Source: Allonocardiopsis opalescens
GTDB lineage: Bacteria; Actinomycetota; Actinomycetes; Streptosporangiales; Streptosporangiaceae
Reading direction: 5' to 3'
DNA: 64,000 nucleotides
NCBI RefSeq assembly: GCF_003002095.1
Contig: NZ_PVZC01000007.1
Coordinates: 186,001 to 250,000 of the forward strand
In this document: positions 41,295 through 50,281 of the stretch, in pieces
Position numbering within the stretch: position 1 is the first letter of the stretch
Layout: each line of letters starts with the position of its first letter
Notes under the pieces: generated by a model
What the model saw: only the letters and a program-made list of their open reading frames with translations
Told to the model about the DNA's origin: nothing
Databases searched by the model: none
Made by a program: the position numbers and the translations under genes

Positions 41295-42023
41295 TCACGC
41301 CGGGCCGGTGGCTCCGGTCAGCACTACGAACAGGGGCAGGCCGAGGTTGTTGACGGTGTGGACGGCCACGGCGGGCCAGATGGAGCCGCTGCGGCGCAGC
41401 ATCTCGGCGGCGAAGAGGCCCACCACGATGGCCGAGGGCAGCGCGATGTTGACGCCGTGGAAGAGGCCGAAGACCACCGAGCTCGCCACGACGCCGATGA
41501 CGGGGCCGTAGCGCAGCAGGGCGGTGGTGATGACGCCGCGGAACAGGAACTCCTCGCCGAGAGGGGTGAGGAAGGACAGGAACAGGAAGGTGAGGATCAG
41601 CGGCAGCACGCCGCCGCCGGCCGCGTCGTAGTAGGCGCCCTGGGGATCGGCGTCGAAGCCGGTCAGGGTGATGACGGCGTAGTTCGCCACCCCTTTGACC
41701 ACGAAGGCGGCCAGGCCGGCGGCGACGCCGATGGCCATCCAGCGCCAGGTGGTGCGGCGCACGCCGAACGCGCCCCAGGAGCGGATGCGGATGAGCGCGG
41801 CCGCGGCGAAGCCGGCGAGGCCGATGAGGCCGGACCAGGCGGTCAGCACGAGTCCGTAGGCCACCGGCTCCAGGTCCAGCCCGGCCGGGCCGAAGGGGAT
41901 CACCGCGGCGGTGGCGGCCAGGGCGGTGAGCAGGCCGATGATGATCTCGGGCCAGCCCGGGCGCTTCTCGGCGGCGGTGGCGGCCGGAGCGGACGCGTGC
42001 GGGGGCTCGGGGCGGGTCGGCAT
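41295..42023 (-). CDS. CPBP-family intramembrane protease
   Basis: A 242-residue membrane protein with about seven hydrophobic segments. The Abi/CPBP motifs are all present: GEEFLFRGVI (paired Glu and Arg), FGLFHGVN (His) and HTVNNLG (His and Asn), giving the intramembrane metal site. Relatives cleave CAAX-like proteins or serve in bacteriocin immunity; in actinomycetes most are uncharacterised. The ATG follows AAGGAGGG. The GPP34 gene lies 47 bases upstream in the same direction. Confidence 0.85.
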   Translation of the reverse strand: MPTRPEPPHASAPAATAAEKRPGWPEIIIGLLTALAATAAVIPFGPAGLDLEPVAYGLVLTAWSGLIGLAGFAAAALIRIRSWGAFGVRRTTWRWMAIGVAAGLAAFVVKGVANYAVITLTGFDADPQGAYYDAAGGGVLPLILTFLFLSFLTPLGEEFLFRGVITTALLRYGPVIGVVASSVVFGLFHGVNIALPSAIVVGLFAAEMLRRSGSIWPAVAVHTVNNLGLPLFVVLTGATGPA

Positions 42024-42070
42024 GGCGGGCCCTCCTTGTCTCTGGGTCTCTGGTGGTCTCGGGGTCCGGG

Positions 42071-42733
42071 CTAGTAGACGGCGCCCCTGCCGGTGGCCAT
42101 GACGGCCGTGCGGATGGCGGTGCGCAGGCCGGGGATCTCGGCGTCGAAGCGCCGCTGGAGCGCGGTGAGGGCCGGCCGGTGCGCCGAGCGCTCCTGCGGG
42201 CTGAGCGCGGCCCAGACGTCGCCTTCGGCCGCGATCACCAGCACGGCCGCGTCCGCCATGGGGACCGCCGCCGCCTCGCGGCCCGCGACGAGCGCCTCGC
42301 GGGTGCGGTCGCGCAGCAGGCGGACGCGGTCGGGCCGCTTGAGGGCGACCGTGCGGGTGGGGACCAGGTCCAGCGCCCGGCCGCGGTCCACCGCGACCGC
42401 CCCCCGCGCGGCGAGCCCGTCGAGCACGGCCTCCTCGGCGCCGCCCATCCGGTGGTAGAGGCCGGTGATCCAGTGCATCGGCCGGTCCGGGGAGATGTCG
42501 GAGAGCACCTCGGCCAGGAAGGGGTCGCCGGGCGGGCCGGCGGCGGTGCGCTCGGCCCGGCCCCCGCGGGCGCTGAGCCGCCCGCCGAGGGTCAGGTCGG
42601 CCAGGGCGGCGGCGCACAGCAGCTGGCCCCGGTAGGCGGTGCTGACGGGGTCGAACCGGTCCTTGTCCAGGTCGTAGCTGAGCAGGTAGAGGCGCTGCGG
42701 CAGGGTCAGGTCGGCGTCGGGTGTGGAAGGCAT
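42071..42733 (-). CDS. GPP34 (GOLPH3-like) family protein
   Basis: A 220-residue GPP34 protein. LTLPQRLYLLSYDLDKDR (residues 9-26) and the LCAAALADLTLGGRL segment (about 39-53) are the usual start; the C-terminal DVWAALSPQERSAHRPALTALQRRFDAEIPGL completes the all-helical fold. Eukaryotic relatives bind phosphatidylinositol-4-phosphate at the Golgi. The bacterial ones, common in actinomycetes, have unknown lipid partners. It is probably transcribed with the CPBP gene. Confidence 0.85.
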   Translation of the reverse strand: MPSTPDADLTLPQRLYLLSYDLDKDRFDPVSTAYRGQLLCAAALADLTLGGRLSARGGRAERTAAGPPGDPFLAEVLSDISPDRPMHWITGLYHRMGGAEEAVLDGLAARGAVAVDRGRALDLVPTRTVALKRPDRVRLLRDRTREALVAGREAAAVPMADAAVLVIAAEGDVWAALSPQERSAHRPALTALQRRFDAEIPGLRTAIRTAVMATGRGAVY

Positions 42734-42892
42734 GCTCCGATTCCACCGCCGCGCGGCCGTGTCCGGCAGTGGGGCCGTGTCACCACCCCGCCGTGACGTT
42801 CCTCCGGGTGCGGCCGTGACGTGGCGTCACTGGTGGCGCCGGCGCGCGGGCCGGGCAGGTGCACGGCGGCGGCCCGCGCTTACGATGACGGA

Positions 42893-43498
42893 ATGGCGAA
42901 GCGCACGGCGAACACGGGCGGGCGGTCGTACCGGCAGGGGCCGCAGCGGCGCGCCGAGATCCTGACGCGCGCCATCGAGGTCTTCGCCGCACGCGGCGTG
43001 GGCGCGTCACTGCGCGCGATCGGCGAGGCGATCGGCGTGTCGCACGCCGCCCTGCGCTACTACTTCGCCTCCCGCGACGAGCTGCTGGTGGAGGTGTACC
43101 GCGAGCACGAGTCGCGGGCGGAGTGCGACGCGGAGCCGGAGGTGTCGGCGGTCGACCTGATGGACCGCAGCGCCCTGCGCAACCGCGCCATCCCCGGGCT
43201 GGTCGAGCTGTACGCGACGCTCACCACCGACGCGCTCCAGGCGGGGGCGCACCCGGTGACCCGCGAGTTCGTCCAGGAGCGCTTCCGGCGGGTCCGCGCC
43301 GACCTGGCCGAGCGGGTGCGGGCCGGCCAGAAGGCCGGGACGATCGCCGCGGACATCGACCCCGACGACGCGGCGGCGCTGGTGGCCGCCGCGTCGGACG
43401 GGCTGCAGCTCCAGTGGCTGCTGGATCCGGACGGGGTGGACGTGCGCCGCTCGCTGGCCGTCCTCGCCCGGCTGCTCCCCCCGACCCGCGGCGGCTGA
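42893..43498 (+). CDS. TetR-family regulator
   Basis: A 201-residue TetR protein. The helix-turn-helix lies at about 14-60 (RRAEILTRAIEVFAARGVGASLRAIGEAIGVSHAALRYYFASRDELLVEVY). The C-terminal part resembles the TetR_C_6 group (EFVQERFRRVRADLAERVRAGQKAGTIAADIDPDDAAALVAAASDGLQLQWLLDP). It converges on the isomerase/oxidoreductase pair, and the strong stem-loop between them isolates the units. Its target is not evident. Confidence 0.85.
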   Translation: MAKRTANTGGRSYRQGPQRRAEILTRAIEVFAARGVGASLRAIGEAIGVSHAALRYYFASRDELLVEVYREHESRAECDAEPEVSAVDLMDRSALRNRAIPGLVELYATLTTDALQAGAHPVTREFVQERFRRVRADLAERVRAGQKAGTIAADIDPDDAAALVAAASDGLQLQWLLDPDGVDVRRSLAVLARLLPPTRGG

Positions 43499-43511
43499 CC
43501 GCCCGGCGCTT

Positions 43512-43548
43512 GGGGCGCCGCCGGTGCGCTTCCGCACGGCGGCGCCCC
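43512..43548. terminator. bidirectional stem-loop
   Basis: Arms at 43512-43528 and 43533-43548 pair over 16 bases with one bulged G, closing a CTTC loop, between convergent genes. Confidence 0.6.
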
Positions 43549-43557
43549 GCGGACGCC

Positions 43558-44682
43558 TCAGGTTCCGGGCAGGCCCGCGAGGGTGGGCGCCGCCGGGTCC
43601 CAGCCCTCGGGCAGCGGGGCGACGGGGGCCACGCTGGAGTCGATCTCCACCGGCCGTCCGCTCTCCGCGGCGTCGCGGATGCCGAGCAGCACGTCCAGGA
43701 CGTGGGAGGCGACCGCGCCCGACGCCCGCTCCTCGCCGCCGGTCCGGATGGCGCGCACCAGGTCGACCACCCCGGCCCCGCGCCCGTAGTCGGCGCCGCC
43801 GGCCGAGATCGCCACCGGTTCGTCCGCGCCGTAGCGCCACAGCGCGATGTCCTGGTCGAAGGTGTTCGGGTCGGGCAGCACGAGCGTGCCCTCGGTGCCG
43901 TTGACCTCCACGACGCCGGCGCGCGGCATGGCGTGCTGGAAGGAGAAGACGGACTGGGCGGAGCGCCCCTCGCCGAACTCGATCAGCGCCGCGTGGTGGG
44001 TGGGCACCAGCACCGGGAACTCCTCGCCCGCACGCGGCCCGGTGGCGATGGTGCGGGTCGGCCGCGCGGTGGAGGCGACCGCCTGGACCCTGGTGGCGCC
44101 GCCGAAGACGTGCACGAGCGCCGTCACGTAGTACGGCCCCATGTCGAACAGGGGCCCGGCGCCCGGCGCGAAGAGGAAGTCGGGGGCGGGGTGCCACGAC
44201 TCCGGGCCCGGCACGTGGAACATCGTGGTCGCCGTCAGCGGGCGGCCGATGTCGCCCCGGGCGATGGCGCGCAGCGCGGCCTGGGTGCCCGGGCCGAGCA
44301 CCGTGTCGGGCGCGCAGGCGACCCGCAGCCCGGCCGAGGCCGCCTCGGCGAGCAGCGCCGCTGCGGAGGCGCTGTCGAGCGCGAGGGGCTTCTCGCTCCA
44401 CACGTGCTTGCCCGCGGCGAGGATCAGGTGCCCGACCTCGGTGTGCACGGCGGGGTGGGTGAGGTTCAGCACCACCTCGATGTCCTCGCGGCCGAGCAGT
44501 TCGGCGACGGTCCCCGAGGCGCCGACGCCGTAGGCCGCGGCCTGCGCGGCGGCGCGGGCGGTGTCGAGGTCGGCGACGAAGCGCACCTCGACGTCGGGGA
44601 AGCGGGTCAGGTTCGCCAGGTACTGCGAGGAGATGTTCCCGGCGCCGATGACGCCGACGCCGGCGGCTCCCGGGCGCGTCAT
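43558..44682 (-). CDS. Gfo/Idh/MocA-family oxidoreductase
   Basis: A 374-residue NAD(P)-dependent sugar dehydrogenase. GVIGAGNISSQYLANLTRFPDVEVRFVADLD (residues 10-40) is the Rossmann start and KHVWSEKPLAL (about 91-101) is the EKP motif with the catalytic Lys. The C-terminal sheet domain includes GPLFDMGPYYVTALVHVFGG (about 173-192), with a DxGxY/H-type pair. Members oxidise or reduce sugars and inositols at one carbon. The ATG overlaps the stop of the upstream isomerase gene, so the two act together on a sugar or inositol derivative. Confidence 0.88.
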   Translation of the reverse strand: MTRPGAAGVGVIGAGNISSQYLANLTRFPDVEVRFVADLDTARAAAQAAAYGVGASGTVAELLGREDIEVVLNLTHPAVHTEVGHLILAAGKHVWSEKPLALDSASAAALLAEAASAGLRVACAPDTVLGPGTQAALRAIARGDIGRPLTATTMFHVPGPESWHPAPDFLFAPGAGPLFDMGPYYVTALVHVFGGATRVQAVASTARPTRTIATGPRAGEEFPVLVPTHHAALIEFGEGRSAQSVFSFQHAMPRAGVVEVNGTEGTLVLPDPNTFDQDIALWRYGADEPVAISAGGADYGRGAGVVDLVRAIRTGGEERASGAVASHVLDVLLGIRDAAESGRPVEIDSSVAPVAPLPEGWDPAAPTLAGLPGT

Positions 44683-45416
44683 CTGTCGTTCTCCGCGAGC
44701 CACGCGAGCGACCCGGCAAGGCCCTCGAACAGGTCCCCGGCGTAGGCGTCGAACTCCACGACGCGGACCGCCTCCGGCGCGGCGGCGAGGACGCCCCGCA
44801 CGTCGACCTCCCCGCTGCCGACGGGCTGCTGCCGGGCCACGTCGCCGTCGAGCGTGCCGTCCTTGACGTGGATCAGCCGTACCCGCTCGCCGAGGCCGCG
44901 CAGCAGGGCGGCCGGGTCGGCGCCGCCGACGGCGGCCCAGTAGGTGTCGACCTCCAGCACGACCCGGGGCTCCAGCCGCTCGGCGAACAGCTCCAGGACG
45001 GGGCGGCCGTCGATCCGGGTGCTCAGCTCCCAGGCGTGGTTGTGGTAGCCGAACTCCACCCCGCGCGCGGACGCGAGTTCGGCCAGCGCGTTGACGCGGT
45101 CGGCGAGGCTCGCGACCTGGTCCAGGGTCTGCCAGCGCTCGGCCGGGACGAAGGGGTCGATCACGGTCGCCATGCCCAGCGCGGCCGCGGCGTCGAAGGC
45201 GTCCTCGGGCCGGTCGGAGTCGATGACCGCCGCATGGCCGGACGGGGCCGTCACCCCGGCGGCGGCGAAGGCGCGGCGGTAGTCCTCGGCGCGCAGGTGG
45301 AACGCGTACGGCTCCACGTGCGCGAAGCCGATCCCGGCCAGGCGCGCGACCGCGCCGTCCAGGTCGTCGGCGACCGCGTCGCGGACCGAGTACAGCTGCA
45401 CGGATGTCGTCGGCAT
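44679..45416 (-). CDS. xylose-isomerase-like TIM-barrel epimerase
   Basis: A 245-residue AP-endonuclease-2-type barrel. SVQLYSVRDAVADDLDGAVARLAGIGFAHVEPY (residues 5-37), EFGYHNHAWEL (about 121-131, metal His) and VVLEVDTYWAAVGGADP (about 151-167, metal Glu and Asp) are typical sugar phosphate isomerase/epimerase sites. HVKDG (about 182-186) adds the last metal His. The ATG follows AGAAGGG. It is coupled to the Gfo/Idh/MocA gene by an ATGA overlap. Confidence 0.82.
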   Translation of the reverse strand: MPTTSVQLYSVRDAVADDLDGAVARLAGIGFAHVEPYAFHLRAEDYRRAFAAAGVTAPSGHAAVIDSDRPEDAFDAAAALGMATVIDPFVPAERWQTLDQVASLADRVNALAELASARGVEFGYHNHAWELSTRIDGRPVLELFAERLEPRVVLEVDTYWAAVGGADPAALLRGLGERVRLIHVKDGTLDGDVARQQPVGSGEVDVRGVLAAAPEAVRVVEFDAYAGDLFEGLAGSLAWLAENDR

Positions 45417-45705
45417 CGGAACCCTTCTCGTCAGGCGCGTCGCCCGTACGCCGGTGCTCGAACGCGCGCCGACCACGGTAGTGCGGCACGGGGGGTGCGC
45501 ACATCCGAATTCTTACATTGGAAGATTCATCCAGGCGAGGTCGGGAGGGGACTTTCCGCCCGGCGGTGCACGCGTTCCCCACCCGGCACCCCGCGATCCG
45601 GAGCACTGAAGAAATTTCTCCGGCACCGCTGCAAAAACGCAAGAGCCCGTTCGTGGAGGGGGTGTGGGGCCGGAACGGCCGGTCCCGAACCGCAGGAGGT
45701 CCGCC

Positions 45706-46419
45706 ATGAACACGTCCGCGATCACCGGCACCATCCCCACCCGCGCCGGGACGGTCTCGGCGCCGGGTGAGCTGACCGCCGACCGGGTCACCAAGTCGCT
45801 GCTGGGATACGGGGTGCTCGCCGGGCCGGTGTACGTCGCGGTCTCTTCGGCGCAGGCCGTGCTGCGGGAGGGCTTCGACCCGGCGCGGCACGCCTGGAGC
45901 CAGCTCGCGCTCGGCGAGTTCGGCTGGGTGCAGGTCGCGAACTTCGTCCTCAGCGGGGCGATGGTGATCGCCTTCGCGGTGGGGCTGCGCCGGGCGCTGC
46001 GGAGCGGCCCGGCGGCGCTGTGGGCGCCGGTCCTGATCGGGGTCTTCGGGCTCAGCATGGTCGTGGCGGGGATCTTCCCCGTCGACGCCGGCGGCGGCTT
46101 CCCGGCCGGCGTCCCCGCGCCCGCGGCGATGAGCGCCGGCGCCCTGGTCCACCTGGCCTCGGGCGCCGTCGGCTTCCCGTGCCTGGCGGCCGGGCTGTGG
46201 GTGCTCGCCCGGCGGCTGGGCCGCGAGGGCTTCACCCGGCTGGCCGCGGCCTCCCGGATCACCGGCGCGTTCTTCCTGGCCTCCTTCGCGGGGATGGCGT
46301 CGGGCGCCCTGGGCGGCGCCGGCATCCCCGTCTTCACCGCCGGGGCGGTGTCCGCGCTCGGGCTGCTCGCCGTGCTGGCGGTGCACCGCTACCGCCAGAT
46401 GCCCGACACCAACGGATGA
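45706..46419 (+). CDS. DUF998-family membrane protein
   Basis: A 237-residue integral membrane protein with six hydrophobic segments. The DUF998 pattern is clear: YGVLAGPVYVAVSSAQAVLREGFDPARHAWSQLALGEFGWVQVANFVLSG (about 34-83), then GVFGLSMVVAGIFPVDAGGGFP near 115-136. The function is unknown. The ATG follows GCAGGAGG. The YCII/ECF42 module starts 74 bases downstream, and DUF998 proteins are often found beside ECF42-type genes, so it may be part of that unit. The 289 bases before it hold no gene I can recognise. Confidence 0.8.
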   Translation: MNTSAITGTIPTRAGTVSAPGELTADRVTKSLLGYGVLAGPVYVAVSSAQAVLREGFDPARHAWSQLALGEFGWVQVANFVLSGAMVIAFAVGLRRALRSGPAALWAPVLIGVFGLSMVVAGIFPVDAGGGFPAGVPAPAAMSAGALVHLASGAVGFPCLAAGLWVLARRLGREGFTRLAAASRITGAFFLASFAGMASGALGGAGIPVFTAGAVSALGLLAVLAVHRYRQMPDTNG

Positions 46420-46493
46420 CCGGTGCGGCGCACGCAGCTACCGGCGCCGATCCGCCATCATTGCCGACGAACCGACCAGAAGGAGATCCGGCC

Positions 46494-46877
46494 ATGCGCT
46501 ACCTCGTCATCCTGCAGGCCGCCCCGCCGCAGGAGCCCCCGCCCGCCGAGCTGATGGCCGCGATCATGCGGCTGGGCCAGGAGGCCGTCGCCTCCGGCGC
46601 GATGCTCGACAACGCGGGCCTGGCGCCCAGCGCCGACGGCGCCCGGGTGACGCTCGACGGCGACGCCGTCACGGTCACCGACGGCCCGTTCGCGGAGTCC
46701 AAGGAGATGATCAGCTACGCCCTCTACGACACCCGCACCAAGGCCGAGGCGGTGGAGTGGGCGCGGCGCTTCGTCGCGCTGCACGCCGAGCACTGGCCCG
46801 CGTGGCAGGGCGAGGCGACGGTGCTGCGGGTGTTCGGGCCCGAGGACCTGCCCGCCCCCGAGGGCGCTGGGGCCTGA
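46494..46877 (+). CDS. YCII/DGPF-domain protein, module 2
   Basis: A 127-residue YCII protein: MRYLVILQAAPPQEPPP, then VTVTDGPFAESKEMISYALYDTRTKAEAVEWARRF (about 62-96) with the DGPF signature. It differs clearly in sequence from the module 1 copy at 25900, so the two modules are not a recent duplication. A strong AAGGAGAT precedes the ATG. The sigma-factor GTG follows the stop codon directly, with no gap. No TGTCGA-type promoter is visible just upstream. Confidence 0.85.
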   Translation: MRYLVILQAAPPQEPPPAELMAAIMRLGQEAVASGAMLDNAGLAPSADGARVTLDGDAVTVTDGPFAESKEMISYALYDTRTKAEAVEWARRFVALHAEHWPAWQGEATVLRVFGPEDLPAPEGAGA

Positions 46878-48164
46878 GTGCCCGCCGCTCCCCCGGACCC
46901 GGTGGCCGGGCGCGAGGCCGTCGAAGCGGTCTGGCGGATCGAGTCCGCCCGGCTGATCGCGGCGCTGGCCCGGTTCACCGGCGATATCGGCCTGGCCGAG
47001 GACCTGGCGCAGGACGCGCTGCTCGCCGCGCTCCAGCAGTGGCCGGCCACCGGAACACCGCCCAACCCCGGAGGCTGGCTGATGACCACCGCGAAGAACC
47101 GCGCCGTGGACGGCTTCCGGCGCGAGGCCCTGCACCGGCGCACCGTGCAGGGCCTCGGCCACCAGGTCTACCGGCAGGGCGAGGACCCCTCGGTGCGCCC
47201 GGCGGACGAGGCCGACGCCGCCCTCGACGACCCGGTCGGCGACGACGAGCTGCGGCTGCTGTTCGCCGCCTGCCACCCCGAGCTGCGCCGCGAGTACCGG
47301 GTGGCGCTGACGCTGCGCTGCCTGGCCGGGCTGAGCACCCCTCAGATCGCGCGGGCCTTCCTGGTGGCGGACTCCGTGGTCGGCCAGCGCGTGTCGCGCG
47401 CCAAGAAGACCCTCCGCGACAAGGGGATCGGGCTGCACATGCCCGAGCCGGCCGACCTCCCCGAGCGGCTGTCGTCGGTGCTGGAGGTCATCTACCTGAT
47501 CTTCAACGAGGGCTACAGCGCCAGCTCGGGCGAGGACTGGATGCGCCCCGAGCTGTGCCACGACGCGCTGCGCCTGGCCCGGCGCACCGCCGCCCTGGTG
47601 CCCGGGCACGCCGAGGCGCAGGGGCTGCTGGCGCTGCTGGAGTTCACCCAGTCCCGGGCCGCCGCCCGCCACGACGCCGAGGGCGCGCCCGTACTCCTGC
47701 AGGACCAGGACCGCGGCCGGTGGGACCGGCTGCTCATCGGCCGCGGCTTCGCCGCGCTGGCCCGCGCGCACCGCCTCGGCTCGGTCGGGCCCTACGTGCT
47801 GCAGGCCGCGATCGCCGGCTGCCACGCCGCCGCCCCGTCGGCGCAGGACACCGACTGGGCGCGCATCGCCGGGCTCTACGACACGCTGGAGCGGCACCAG
47901 CCCACCCCCGTCGTCACCCTCAACCGCGCCGCCGCGCACGGCCGCGCCCACGGCGCCGCGGCCGGGCTGGCCGTGCTCGCCACCCTGCCCGCGGGCTCGC
48001 TCGACCGCTATCCGCAGCGCCACGCCGTCGAGGGCGAACTGCTCGCGTGGGCGGGACGGCGCGGCGAGGCCGGCGCCGCCTACCGGCGCGCGGCCGAGCT
48101 CACCGCCAACGCCGCCGAACGGCGGCTGCTGCTGCGGCGAGCCGCCTCGACCGCTCCGAGCTGA
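46878..48164 (+). CDS. ECF42-family sigma factor, module 2
   Basis: A 428-residue sigma factor. Region 2: LARFTGDIGLAEDLAQDALLAALQQWP (about 31-57) and GGWLMTTAKNRAVDGFRRE; region 4: LRCLAGLSTPQIARAFLVADSVVGQRVSRAKKTLRDKGI (about 150-188). The long extension carries LYLIFNEGYSAS-like, LLALLEFTQSRAAARHDAEGAPVLLQDQDRGRWD and LQAAIAGCHAAAP blocks, the TPR-like ECF42 C-terminal domain. The GTG start follows the YCII stop directly. Confidence 0.9.
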   Translation: MPAAPPDPVAGREAVEAVWRIESARLIAALARFTGDIGLAEDLAQDALLAALQQWPATGTPPNPGGWLMTTAKNRAVDGFRREALHRRTVQGLGHQVYRQGEDPSVRPADEADAALDDPVGDDELRLLFAACHPELRREYRVALTLRCLAGLSTPQIARAFLVADSVVGQRVSRAKKTLRDKGIGLHMPEPADLPERLSSVLEVIYLIFNEGYSASSGEDWMRPELCHDALRLARRTAALVPGHAEAQGLLALLEFTQSRAAARHDAEGAPVLLQDQDRGRWDRLLIGRGFAALARAHRLGSVGPYVLQAAIAGCHAAAPSAQDTDWARIAGLYDTLERHQPTPVVTLNRAAAHGRAHGAAAGLAVLATLPAGSLDRYPQRHAVEGELLAWAGRRGEAGAAYRRAAELTANAAERRLLLRRAASTAPS

Positions 48165-48315
48165 GGCGGAAGGGTCGAGCCGCAGGCCACCCGCAGGCCG
48201 ACCCCCACTGCAACCGATGTTCACGCCGAGTGGGGGACCCAGTTCAGTTCCGTTATGCAGGATCGGTCTCCGCTGGCCACGGGGCCGGCACCCCCCCACC
48301 AACCGGAGACAGTGC

Positions 48316-50205
48316 ATGTTGAGAAACTCACCGCGGCGACGCGGTAAGCTCCGCGCGGCCCTGACGGCCCTCACCGTCCTCGCGGTCGCCGGCTCGGCCG
48401 CGGCGCTCCCCGCCGCCGCCGACACCGCGGCGGACCCCCTCGCCGCCGGCTGGAACGCGACCGCCTACCGCGGCCAGGTCGAGGTGGTCCGCACGCCGGA
48501 GGGCCCGGCCGACCCCTCCGTGCTGACCGGCCACGTCTTCGTCGACCGCGACCGCGACAGCACCGCCGACCGCAACGAGCGCGGTCTCGCCGGTGTCGTG
48601 GTCTCCAACGGGCGCGACGTGGTGACCACCGACCGGCGCGGCCGCTACGAGCTGCCCGTCTACGACAACATGACGGTGTTCGTCACCCAGCCGTCCGGCT
48701 ACCAGGTGCCGGTGGACGAGGCCAATGTCGCGCAGTTCCACTACCACCACCTGCCCGAGGGCTCCCCGCAGCTGCGCTACGGCGGTCTCGCCCCCACCGG
48801 GCCGCTCCCCGACGCGGTGAACTTCCCCCTCGTGCGCAGCGGGCTCACCCGGGCGGCGGAGCAGCACTGCGTGATGGCCGGCGACCTCCAGACCTACAAC
48901 GAGACCGAGGTCGAGTACGCCCGCCGGGGCGCGATCAGCGACCTCGCCGGACGGCACGACTACCAGGGCTGCGGCACCCTGTTCGTCGGCGACGTCGTCG
49001 GCGACGACCTGTCGCTCTACCCGGACGTGCGGGAGCTGACCGGCCTGACCAACGGGCCCGCCCGCTTCCTGCCCGGCAACCACGACCTGGACTTCGACTC
49101 CGCGAGCCCCGAGCACGCCTTCGACACCTTCCGCGCCCAGCTCGCGCCCACCTACTACTCCTACGACGTGGGCGATGTGCACATCGTGGCGCTGAACACG
49201 GTGCGCTACCCGTGCACCCCGGACGACGACATCAACGACCGGCTCGGCGCGCACTGCGACGACCCGGAGAACACCCCCCGCTACATCGGCTGGCTCGACG
49301 AGGAGCAGCTGGCCTGGCTGGAGCGGGACCTGGCCCGGGTGGACGAGGACAAGCTGGTCGTGGTGGCCGGCCACATCGGCCTGCTCAACTTCGCCGACGA
49401 GGGCAGCGCGGTCCACCAGGTCGCCCAGGTGCGCGAGGTCTACGAGCTGCTTGAGGGGCGCAGGGCCGTCGCCATCGCCGGGCACAGCCACTCGGTGGAG
49501 AACATGCGGACCGGCGACCTCGTCCAGGGCTGGAACGAGCTCTTCGGCATCGAGGGCCTGCCCTTCCCGCACATCACCGCCGGCGCCATCTCCGGCGACT
49601 GGTACTCCGGTGAGCTGACCGAGCACGGCTACCCCCTCGCGGTCGGCCGCGACGGCGCCCCTCCCGGCCTGCTCACCCTCGACATCCGGCGCGACTCCTT
49701 CCGCGAGCGCTACACCGCGACCGGCAGGGACGACGGCGAGCAGACCCAGCTGGGCATCAACAGCCCGACCTACCGCGAGTGGTACGCCGAGCGGCAGGAC
49801 TGGAACGACGAGCCCGTGGGCGAGGCGCCGGAGCTCGGCGACCCGCTCGTGGTGGACCGCGAGGACCTGGCCGGCACCACCTGGCTCACCACCAACTTCT
49901 GGATCGGCTCCACCGGCTCCACGGTCGAGGTCTCGATCGACCGCGGCCGGGCCCGCCCGGCCACCCGCACCCAGCCGCTCCAGGGCGAGGACCAGCGGAT
50001 CGGCCCGGAGTGGTCGGACCCGTACGCCGCCGCCCAGCAGCTGGTCAACGGCGGCAGCCTCGCCGACCGCGCCATGCACATCTGGCGCTACGAGCTCCCC
50101 GCCGACCTCGACGCGGGCCCGCACCGCGCCGTGGTCACCGCGACCGACGCCCACGGCCGCGCCTTCACCGACGTGATCGACTTCCACGTCGTCGAGGAGC
50201 GGTAG
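48316..50205 (+). CDS. secreted calcineurin-like phosphoesterase
   Basis: A 629-residue exported protein with a classic signal peptide (basic RRRGKLRAA, then a hydrophobic Ala/Leu stretch cut near AAADTAADP). A CNA-B/SdrD-like beta domain comes first (GHVFVDRDRDSTADRNERGLAGVVVSNGRDVVTTDRRGRYELP, about 65-105). The metallophosphoesterase core follows: MAGDLQ (about 194), FVGDVVGDD, GNHD (254-257), a GHIGL segment and GHSHS (389-393). A C-terminal beta domain completes the MetallophosN-core-MetallophosC order. It probably cleaves phosphoesters outside the cell. GGAGAC precedes the ATG. Confidence 0.88.
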   Translation: MLRNSPRRRGKLRAALTALTVLAVAGSAAALPAAADTAADPLAAGWNATAYRGQVEVVRTPEGPADPSVLTGHVFVDRDRDSTADRNERGLAGVVVSNGRDVVTTDRRGRYELPVYDNMTVFVTQPSGYQVPVDEANVAQFHYHHLPEGSPQLRYGGLAPTGPLPDAVNFPLVRSGLTRAAEQHCVMAGDLQTYNETEVEYARRGAISDLAGRHDYQGCGTLFVGDVVGDDLSLYPDVRELTGLTNGPARFLPGNHDLDFDSASPEHAFDTFRAQLAPTYYSYDVGDVHIVALNTVRYPCTPDDDINDRLGAHCDDPENTPRYIGWLDEEQLAWLERDLARVDEDKLVVVAGHIGLLNFADEGSAVHQVAQVREVYELLEGRRAVAIAGHSHSVENMRTGDLVQGWNELFGIEGLPFPHITAGAISGDWYSGELTEHGYPLAVGRDGAPPGLLTLDIRRDSFRERYTATGRDDGEQTQLGINSPTYREWYAERQDWNDEPVGEAPELGDPLVVDREDLAGTTWLTTNFWIGSTGSTVEVSIDRGRARPATRTQPLQGEDQRIGPEWSDPYAAAQQLVNGGSLADRAMHIWRYELPADLDAGPHRAVVTATDAHGRAFTDVIDFHVVEER

Positions 50206-50223
50206 CCGCCGCCCGCCCGTCCC

Positions 50224-50253
50224 GGGGCCGCCACCGCGTCCGGTGGCGGCCCC
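50224..50253. terminator. stem-loop between convergent genes
   Basis: Arms GGGGCCGCCACC (50224-50235) and GGTGGCGGCCCC (50242-50253), extendable by two C-G pairs, with a six-base loop, between the phosphoesterase and amine oxidase genes. Confidence 0.6.
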
Positions 50254-50281
50254 GGCCGTCCGCGGCCGCCGCGCCCGTCCG

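Noticed and set aside
46420-46493. ECF42-type promoter before the second YCII gene
   Set aside because: No TGTCGA is present in the gap; TTGCCGACGAACCGACC is only loosely similar, so I did not annotate a site.
48202-48236. CCCCCACT and AGTGGGGG inverted repeat as a terminator after the sigma factor
   Set aside because: The loop is 19 bases long and the stem only eight; it could be a weak operator or chance, so it is not listed as a feature.
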